5,365 bases of DNA from Clostridiaceae bacterium UBA4839 (GTDB lineage Bacteria > Bacillota > Clostridia > Clostridiales > Caloramatoraceae). Of the stretch, positions 1 to 3,665 are shown in pieces. A program made the translations under genes and the position numbers. The notes under the pieces are model-generated. The model was not told the DNA's origin and ran no database searches. It saw only the letters and a program-made list of their open reading frames with translations. The DNA is taken from positions 1 to 5,365 of the forward strand of contig DHEX01000152.1 in assembly GCA_002400085.1 (NCBI GenBank). The letters are read 5' to 3'. The first letter of the stretch is position 1, and every line of letters starts with the position of its first letter.

Positions 1-87
1 AACCAAATACATTTTGATATTAAACAAAAGTACCCACCATATAATATGGGCCTTGAAAAAATAAGAAAGCTTATGAAATTTCTATAA
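1..87 (+). CDS. C-terminal tail of an unidentified gene, truncated by the left edge
   Basis: A frame open from base 1 encodes 28 residues, ending YPPYNMGLEKIRKLMKFL, then TAA at 85-87. The codons (AAA, ATA, AGA, TTT, CTT) match the usage of the other genes here, and the basic/hydrophobic ending resembles a helical protein tail, so it is probably the true end of a gene lying mostly left of the window. I do not recognise the family. A transposase tail is conceivable because hairpin-forming DNA begins at the stop codon, but nothing in these residues shows it. It points toward the leftward ABC operon, so the two transcription units converge across 88-212. A chance open frame of 28 codons cannot be excluded. 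Confidence 0.4.
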   Translation, partial: NQIHFDIKQKYPPYNMGLEKIRKLMKFL

Positions 88-138
88 GGGGCTATTTTGC
101 TCGTTCATCAACGGAGCGGTCAAGACCGTTCCCTATAG
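82..138. repeat. Composite hairpin region just after the left-hand gene tail
   Basis: An outer arm CTATAAGGG (82-90) can pair with CCCTATAG (131-138) with one bulged A. Inside it, GGAGCGGT (113-120) faces ACCGTTCC (125-132) across a CAAG loop, with one G-T wobble; the two stems compete for bases 131-132. The stretch is clearly more GC-rich than its surroundings. No T-run follows on either strand, so it is a poor intrinsic terminator. It could be the end of an insertion element or REP-like repeat (inference), or an RNA fold at the end of the upstream transcript. Confidence 0.4.
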
Positions 139-159
139 CTTGTCTGGCATTCTTTACCT

Positions 160-207
160 GTTAAAGTTAAAGCTTATGCAAAGCTTTAACTTTAACATAA
201 GCTTTAA
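160..207 (-). terminator. Possible terminator or 3' stem-loop of the ABC operon, with two alternative folds
   Basis: GTTAAAGTTAAAGCTT (160-175) and its exact complement (181-196) form a perfect 16-bp stem with a 5-base loop, beginning 17 bases past the permease stop codon. An overlapping 12-bp perfect inverted repeat (TTAAAGCTTATG at 167-178 with 196-207) would make a different stem that cannot coexist with the first. Position and stem strength suit transcript termination or 3'-end protection for the leftward operon. However, the stem is AT-rich and the leftward transcript continues with AGGTAAAGAATG rather than a U-run, so it is not a canonical rho-independent terminator. Confidence 0.45.
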
Positions 208-212
208 TCAAA

Positions 213-1883
213 TTATATTTCTATCTCATAAAATCTCTTTTCCGCATATCTAAACAACCAGTTTATAAATATTAAGGACAATATTAAAGATACAGATAAT
301 ATGAAGCTGTAAGCAGCTAAAGGAGATTTAATAAATTTAAAAGATATAAGACATAGGGCTGCAATAAATCCCATATTTCCAAACATAATTATTACTGCAT
401 TCATATTTTGCTTTACCGCCTTTTGGGGATTGTCCCAGTTTAATTTCGGATACTTAAGCTCTATAAGTAATCCCAGTATAATGAATGGAGAAGATGCAAT
501 TATAGATATAATAAGGATAATTAAAGCATTTAAAATTGAAAAATCAAAGAATAGGTATATAACGGAAATCATAACAGAAGCAATAATATCAAATACATAT
601 CCATGAAGCAGCTTTGCCTCAATAAACTCCTTAGGATAAATTGGCATAGATTTTATTATATTAAACCCCTTCCCTTCCCTTGATATAGCTGTAGATGTTA
701 CATTAGCTGATACTCCTAAAAATTCAGCAAAAGCTAAAGCTATAAGAGTAGCATAATAAGATGAATCCTTAAAAAGTGGAATCTGTGATAACTGCTTTGA
801 TACATCTTCTCCTTGAATAAAAAGCATTATTCCAAGAAATAAAGGAATAAAAAATATTTCAAAAGGCCCATTTAAAAAATATGTAGGCTCTCTGTTCATT
901 AATTTTATTTCTCTACTTAAAAGAGCTTTAATCCTGCTGTTTTTCTTAACCTGCGCCTTAAACTCGCTTTCTGTAAACTTTTTATTGGACTTGTTGCTCT
1001 CCTGTCCTCTCGCTATACTTTCAGCATAAATATTAGACATTAAAGTCATAAGCAGGAAAACAAAACCAAAAGATACTGCTATAAATATGATGAAGTTTAA
1101 AAATCCCTTTAAGGTGCCTGCACCTGACATAGCATAAGTTGCCCATATTGAAGGATAGTAAATCTTACCTGATACTGATACAAGCCCATTTGGTGATGCA
1201 AATTTTTCCACAATTGCATTTTGACTCATTTCCATCTCAGCCATTTTTTGACCAAATATTTGAATTAAAACAGCAAATATTACAGCAATAAATCCAGATA
1301 AAATCATTGAAACATCTTTATTTTTTAAGAAATTTCCTGCTCTCATAAGAGGAATTACTATAAAATATGAAATTGCTAAAGGAACTATGGGGACTGCAAG
1401 AGATATAAGTACTGATACAATATAAAAAAGTATTCCTTCCCCTCCCTTAACTCCATATACAACAAAGCCTGTTGCCATTATTACAGTTGAAATCAATGTT
1501 TCATAAATATAATTTGAAACATACTTTGCAAAAAGTATATTCCAAGGCTCAAAAGGCATAGAAAGTATTATTTCCCCGCCCATATCTACAAAATAATTAG
1601 CTATAATTCCTGATATTCCAAATATTAAAGTTGTAAGAGAAGCAAATATTACAGATGATGTTAAAATAAGAGATTCCTGATTTATTGACTTTAAAGAATC
1701 ATACATAACAGAATTAAAATATGCAAGCATAGCCACCATTCCTGAAAAGGATGCTGCTATTAAAATGACAAAGGATACTTTCTTTAAAACTGCCTTTTTA
1801 TTGGTTTTTAAATCGCTGGTAAATCCACTCAAACCATAAAGTGAATCAATATATAATTTTGAAAGTGCTAATGCTTTTTTCAT
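213..1883 (-). CDS. ABC-2-type transporter permease, large fused-half type
   Basis: This 556-residue polytopic membrane protein is the channel partner of the ATPase encoded just upstream. Hydrophobic segments lie near residues 36-57, 72-98, 125-143, 151-180, 193-211, 261-285, 342-357, 378-393, 430-447, 449-476, 496-515 and 522-543, about twelve in all. The polar stretch 286-335 (SNKSNKKFTESEFKAQVKK) separates two halves. Each half carries a similar motif, SMPFEPWNILFAK near 108 and SMPIYPKEFIEAK near 412, preceded by a short amphipathic run, which suggests two ABC-2-like half-permeases fused. The length and these motifs resemble the Firmicutes ABC_tran_2 family (recalled, not searched). The ATG overlaps the ATPase stop as ATGA. 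A GGAG lies only one base before the ATG and another about 11 bases upstream, so initiation is probably translationally coupled. The substrate cannot be read from sequence; export of a peptide, lipid or drug is typical of ABC-2 systems (inference). Confidence 0.85.
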   Translation of the reverse strand: MKKALALSKLYIDSLYGLSGFTSDLKTNKKAVLKKVSFVILIAASFSGMVAMLAYFNSVMYDSLKSINQESLILTSSVIFASLTTLIFGISGIIANYFVDMGGEIILSMPFEPWNILFAKYVSNYIYETLISTVIMATGFVVYGVKGGEGILFYIVSVLISLAVPIVPLAISYFIVIPLMRAGNFLKNKDVSMILSGFIAVIFAVLIQIFGQKMAEMEMSQNAIVEKFASPNGLVSVSGKIYYPSIWATYAMSGAGTLKGFLNFIIFIAVSFGFVFLLMTLMSNIYAESIARGQESNKSNKKFTESEFKAQVKKNSRIKALLSREIKLMNREPTYFLNGPFEIFFIPLFLGIMLFIQGEDVSKQLSQIPLFKDSSYYATLIALAFAEFLGVSANVTSTAISREGKGFNIIKSMPIYPKEFIEAKLLHGYVFDIIASVMISVIYLFFDFSILNALIILIISIIASSPFIILGLLIELKYPKLNWDNPQKAVKQNMNAVIIMFGNMGFIAALCLISFKFIKSPLAAYSFILSVSLILSLIFINWLFRYAEKRFYEIEI

Positions 1884-2605
1884 TCTCCAATCAACTCCAA
1901 GAACAAATTTTCAAGGCTCTCATTTTCTTTCCTTGTCGCTCTAAGCTCATCCAATGTACCTACAAAAATAATCTTACCCTTTTTTATTATTCCTATTCTG
2001 TCACATATTTTTTCTGCTACTTCCATTACATGAGTTGAGAAAAAAACAGTTTTCCCTGCATCGGCATGTTTTCTCATCATCTCTTTAAGTATAAAGGCTG
2101 ATTTTGGATCAAGACCAACCATGGGCTCATCAAGTACCCATGTAGGCGGATTATGGATAAGAGCTCCCATTATAACAAGCTTTTGCTTCATACCATGAGA
2201 ATAGCTTCCAATTTTTGATGGCAGTGCATCCTTTATTTCAAACCCTTCGGATAACTCCTCTATAACTTTAATTCTTTCTGATTCATCAACATCATAAATG
2301 TCCCCTATAAAGTTTAAATATTCAATTCCAGTTAACCTGTTAAATATCTCAGGATTATCCGGGACATATCCAATATTTTCTTTAGCTTTAACAGGTTCTT
2401 TTAAAATGTTTATATTGTTAATATTTATATCACCGCAGTCAGGCCTTAAAATTCCAGTTATCAGCTTTATTGTAGTTGTCTTCCCTGCTCCATTCGGGCC
2501 TAAAAATCCAAATATTTCTCCATCCCTTATGTTTAAATTAATATCATCAACAGCTTTATTCTTCCCATTGGCATAAGTTTTTGAAACGCCGCTTATTTCA
2601 ATCAT
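1880..2605 (-). CDS. ABC transporter ATP-binding protein (ABC-2 exporter type)
   Basis: This cytosolic nucleotide-binding subunit hydrolyses ATP to drive the adjacent permease. Counting from the chosen ATG it has 241 residues: Walker A GPNGAGKTTT at 36-45, a Q-loop region IGYVPDNPEIF around 78-88, signature YSHGMKQKL at 135-143 (SHGMKQ replaces the common SGGQ form), Walker B VLDEP at 157-161 with catalytic Glu160, D-loop GLDP, and switch His192 in FFSTHVME. The ending SLENLFLELIGE is typical of single-domain ABC-2 ATPases such as the EcsA/CcmA-like group. All catalytic motifs are intact, but the usual Q-loop glutamine is not obvious. The frame extends five codons upstream to a TTG at 2620, but ATG 2605 is preferred because AGAGGTGA (2617-2610) lies immediately before it at normal spacing and would be internal to the longer form. 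It is first in the operon, with the permease overlapping its stop by 4 bases. Confidence 0.93.
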   Translation of the reverse strand: MIEISGVSKTYANGKNKAVDDINLNIRDGEIFGFLGPNGAGKTTTIKLITGILRPDCGDININNINILKEPVKAKENIGYVPDNPEIFNRLTGIEYLNFIGDIYDVDESERIKVIEELSEGFEIKDALPSKIGSYSHGMKQKLVIMGALIHNPPTWVLDEPMVGLDPKSAFILKEMMRKHADAGKTVFFSTHVMEVAEKICDRIGIIKKGKIIFVGTLDELRATRKENESLENLFLELIGE

Positions 2606-2609
2606 ACTT

Positions 2610-2617
2610 TCACCTCT
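2610..2617 (-). promoter_or_regulatory. Ribosome binding site setting the ATPase start
   Basis: On the minus strand AGAGGTGA ends four bases before ATG 2605, a good match to the anti-Shine-Dalgarno core. It lies inside the longer reading frame that begins at TTG 2620, so it argues for the shorter 241-residue protein. Confidence 0.75.
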
Positions 2618-2632
2618 CAATTTTTTGGTTTA

Positions 2633-2661
2633 ATTATACATCTTTATTTATGTTCCCGCAA
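2633..2661 (-). promoter_or_regulatory. Sigma-A-like promoter of the ABC operon
   Basis: Reading leftward, TTGCGG (2661-2656) and a perfect TATAAT (2638-2633) are separated by 17 bases, the preferred spacing. Transcription would begin near 2626, leaving a leader of about 20 bases before ATG 2605. The -35 matches the consensus only in TTG. The 26-bp tandem repeats begin about 12 bases upstream of this -35, so they could influence promoter activity (inference). Confidence 0.65.
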
Positions 2662-2672
2662 TTGGAAAAAAT

Positions 2673-2724
2673 AACCACCGGGTGCCTGCCTCTTTGCCAA
2701 CCATTGGGTGCCTGCCTCTTGACA
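2673..2724 (+). repeat. Two tandem copies of a 26-bp repeat containing GGGTGCCTGCCTCTT
   Basis: GGGTGCCTGCCTCTT occurs exactly at 2680-2694 and 2706-2720. The preceding AACCA also repeats (2673 and 2699), giving a 26-bp period. The second copy continues into GACATTTGACATT. An inverted, nearly identical copy lies beyond the cyclophilin gene at 3606-3632. The motif is much more GC-rich than the surrounding DNA and non-coding, resembling dispersed intergenic REP-like elements. Confidence 0.8.
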
Positions 2725-2733
2725 TTTGACATT
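2707..2733 (+). repeat. Left member of an inverted repeat pair flanking the cyclophilin gene
   Basis: These 27 bases, GGTGCCTGCCTCTTGACATT followed by TGACATT, match the reverse complement of 3606-3632 at 26 of 27 positions; the only difference is T versus A at position 20. The pair encloses about 870 bp carrying the isomerase gene and its promoters. The flanking arrangement may be coincidental if the element is simply dispersed through intergenic DNA. Confidence 0.8.
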
Positions 2734-2802
2734 CCAACTTGTCTAGCATTTTAATCCTTAGAGCATCTTTGTTTCTTATCGCAGTAGTGTATTTAATCTA
2801 AA

Positions 2803-2830
2803 TTGCGAATTACAAAGCTGCTCCTATAAT
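2803..2830 (+). promoter_or_regulatory. Candidate distal promoter for the cyclophilin gene
   Basis: TTGCGA (2803-2808) and a perfect TATAAT (2825-2830) are spaced by 16 bases. Transcription from here would give a leader of about 165 bases before ATG 3001. The -35 matches consensus at four of six positions. In DNA this AT-rich, TATAAT boxes arise by chance, so confidence is limited. Confidence 0.4.
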
Positions 2831-2953
2831 CTATTCAAAATACTATAAAAAAATTATATAATAATAAAAATATGGTGACGGTTAAGCATTATTCTCCTCT
2901 TGCACCAAATTATTAGTTATTTTCAGATTTTGCTGTATATTAAAAGAAGTATT

Positions 2954-2962
2954 TGGTATAAT
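2954..2962 (+). promoter_or_regulatory. Extended -10 promoter proximal to the cyclophilin gene
   Basis: TGGTATAAT is a perfect extended -10 (TGnTATAAT). No good -35 sits at 16-18 bases upstream; TTGCTG at 2930-2935 is 21 bases away, which is tolerable only because extended -10 promoters need little -35 contact. Transcription would start near 2969, just after the ATG at 2968, which excludes that ATG as start for this transcript and supports ATG 3001. Confidence 0.6.
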
Positions 2963-2984
2963 ACAATATGAATTTGAACTTATT

Positions 2985-2992
2985 AGAAAGGA
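2985..2992 (+). promoter_or_regulatory. Ribosome binding site setting the cyclophilin start
   Basis: AGAAAGGA ends eight bases before ATG 3001, a normal distance. The in-frame ATG at 2992 overlaps this site and the one at 2968 precedes it, so both are unlikely starts. Confidence 0.75.
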
Positions 2993-3000
2993 TGATTAAA

Positions 3001-3531
3001 ATGAACAAAAATCCTATTGTTACAATAGAAATGGAAGATGGGGATTCAATTAAAGTTGAACTTTACCCCGAAATTGCCCCAAACACAGTAAAAAACTTCA
3101 TATCCCTTGTTGAAAATGGCTTTTATAACGGGCTTATATTTCATAGAGTAATTTTAGGCTTTATGATTCAAGGGGGATGCCCAAAAGGAACTGGAATTGG
3201 TGGACCAGGATATTCAATTAAAGGTGAGTTTAGCCAAAATGGTTTTAAAAATGACTTAAAACATACAAGAGGGGTAATATCTATGGCAAGAGCTGCTCAT
3301 CCTGATTCAGCAGGCTCTCAGTTTTTCATTATGACAAACGATTCCCCTCATCTCGACGGAGCCTATGCAGCCTTTGGGAAAGTAACTGAAGGAATGGATG
3401 AGGTTGATAAAATAGTAAATCAGAAAACAGACTATAATGATAGACCCCTTAACCCATTAAAAATGAAAAATGTAACAGTTGAGACCTTCGAAACTGAATA
3501 TGGTGAAGTTGAAAAATTAAAAGAAAGATAA
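3001..3531 (+). CDS. ppiB: Peptidyl-prolyl cis-trans isomerase, cyclophilin type (PpiB-like)
   Basis: This 176-residue enzyme catalyses cis-trans isomerisation of Xaa-Pro bonds during protein folding. It has no signal peptide or membrane segment, so it acts in the cytoplasm. It is essentially a single cyclophilin domain with the hallmark blocks: LYPEIAPNTVKNF (21-33), FHRV with catalytic Arg49 (47-50), FMIQGG with Phe54 and Gln57, GVISMARA (91-98), SAGSQFF with Gln107 and Phe109 (103-109), and HLDGAYAAFGKV (117-128). His117 occupies the position of Trp121 in human cyclophilin A, as in many bacterial forms that bind cyclosporin poorly; that consequence is inferred. Tyr122 replaces His126 of the human enzyme, also common in bacteria. 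A short charged tail (ETFETEYGEVEKLKER) follows the domain. ATG 3001 is chosen over 2968 because of the ribosome binding site and the promoter position. The gene appears monocistronic, converging on the cyclase gene. Confidence 0.93.
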   Translation: MNKNPIVTIEMEDGDSIKVELYPEIAPNTVKNFISLVENGFYNGLIFHRVILGFMIQGGCPKGTGIGGPGYSIKGEFSQNGFKNDLKHTRGVISMARAAHPDSAGSQFFIMTNDSPHLDGAYAAFGKVTEGMDEVDKIVNQKTDYNDRPLNPLKMKNVTVETFETEYGEVEKLKER

Positions 3532-3539
3532 TAATAAAT

Positions 3540-3594
3540 GGGAACGTTTAAGAATTTGCTAAAATTAATAAATTCTTAAACGTCCCACATTTTT
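3540..3594 (+). terminator. Strong stem-loop and T-run, probable terminator of ppiB
   Basis: GGGAACGTTTAAGAATTT (3540-3557) pairs with AAATTCTTAAACGTCCC (3570-3586) over 17 bp with one bulged A and a 12-base loop. A run of five T (3590-3594) begins three bases after the stem. On the other strand the stem is followed by CATTTATTATTATC, so it may also stop the convergent cyclase transcript. The T-runs are modest, and the hairpin may be primarily part of the repeat block. Confidence 0.55.
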
Positions 3595-3612
3595 GACATT
3601 AGTCAAATGTCA
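3594..3612. repeat. Small inverted repeat TGACATT/AATGTCA
   Basis: A 7-bp perfect stem (3594-3600 with 3606-3612) has a 5-base loop. An alternative pairing TTGACAT (3593-3599) with ATGTCAA (3614-3620) is also possible. The same GACATTTGAC-type sequence accompanies the GGTGCCTGCC repeat at 2721-2733, so it belongs to the repeat unit. Confidence 0.55.
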
Positions 3613-3632
3613 TATGTCAAGAGGCAGGCACC
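3606..3632 (-). repeat. Right, inverted copy of the GGTGCCTGCCTCTT repeat
   Basis: On the minus strand this reads GGTGCCTGCCTCTTGACATA followed by TGACATT, matching 2707-2733 at 26 of 27 bases. It lies in the convergent gap within the palindromic block. Confidence 0.8.
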
Positions 3633-3665
3633 TTTTGCAAATAAAATCCCTAAATGTCCCCATTT

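Larger units (their letters stand above)
2606..3000. other. 395-bp non-coding divergent intergenic region
   Basis: This gap separates the leftward ABC operon from the rightward cyclophilin gene. It holds the operon promoter and ribosome binding site at the left, two 26-bp tandem repeats (2673-2724), an adjoining GACATTTGACATT direct repeat (2721-2733), and two candidate rightward promoters (2803-2830 and 2954-2962). The very AT-rich part 2825-2875 contains no frame with a ribosome binding site. A 14-codon frame at 2872-2916 lacks one and is not called. I see no recognisable riboswitch, T-box or tRNA in it. Confidence 0.7.
3536..3665. mobile_element. MITE/REP-like palindromic block between convergent genes
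   Basis: The 22 bases at 3536-3557 and the reverse complement of 3644-3665 agree at 18 of 22 positions, both reading AAATGGG then a variant of ACGTTTAAGAATTT. They therefore act as imperfect terminal inverted repeats of a 130-bp non-coding block. Inside are a third copy of the same motif (3570-3586, inverted), a TGACATT hairpin (3594-3612) and an inverted copy of the GGTGCCTGCC repeat. The block starts four bases after the cyclophilin stop and ends directly against the cyclase TAA, so it fills the gap almost exactly. It encodes no protein. I infer a non-autonomous repeat of the kind mobilised in trans by small transposases; no target-site duplication is evident and the assignment is tentative. 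Confidence 0.45.

Noticed and set aside
82..138. Intrinsic terminator of the left-hand gene
   Set aside because: Hairpins are present but no T-run follows on the plus strand (CTTGTCTGGCATTC), so it is listed only as a structured repeat.
1841..2038. Open frame of 65 codons on the plus strand
   Set aside because: It lies antisense across the ATPase-permease junction, has no ribosome binding site and reads as low-complexity Phe/Tyr/Leu-rich sequence expected from the complement of AT-rich coding DNA.
2298..2576. Open frame of 92 codons on the plus strand
   Set aside because: It is entirely antisense to the ATPase gene, whose Walker motifs prove the opposite strand codes; no supporting start signal.
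2606..2620. TTG start adding five residues to the ATPase
   Set aside because: The added codons are the Shine-Dalgarno region of ATG 2605, and the family normally begins near MIEISGVSK.
2673..2733. CRISPR array
   Set aside because: Only two direct repeat units with about 11 bp between the identical cores; no spacers of normal length and no cas genes.
2872..2916. 14-codon frame starting ATGGTGACG in the ppiB leader
   Set aside because: No ribosome binding site precedes it (AATAATAAAAAT), and its length is expected by chance.
2734..2967. Riboswitch or T-box leader upstream of ppiB
   Set aside because: No recognisable conserved core, specifier or antiterminator motif; the stretch is simply AT-rich with promoter-like boxes.
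2968..3000. Upstream start for the cyclophilin (ATG 2968 or 2992)
   Set aside because: ATG 2968 sits at the predicted transcription start 6 bases after the -10, and ATG 2992 overlaps the ribosome binding site that serves ATG 3001.
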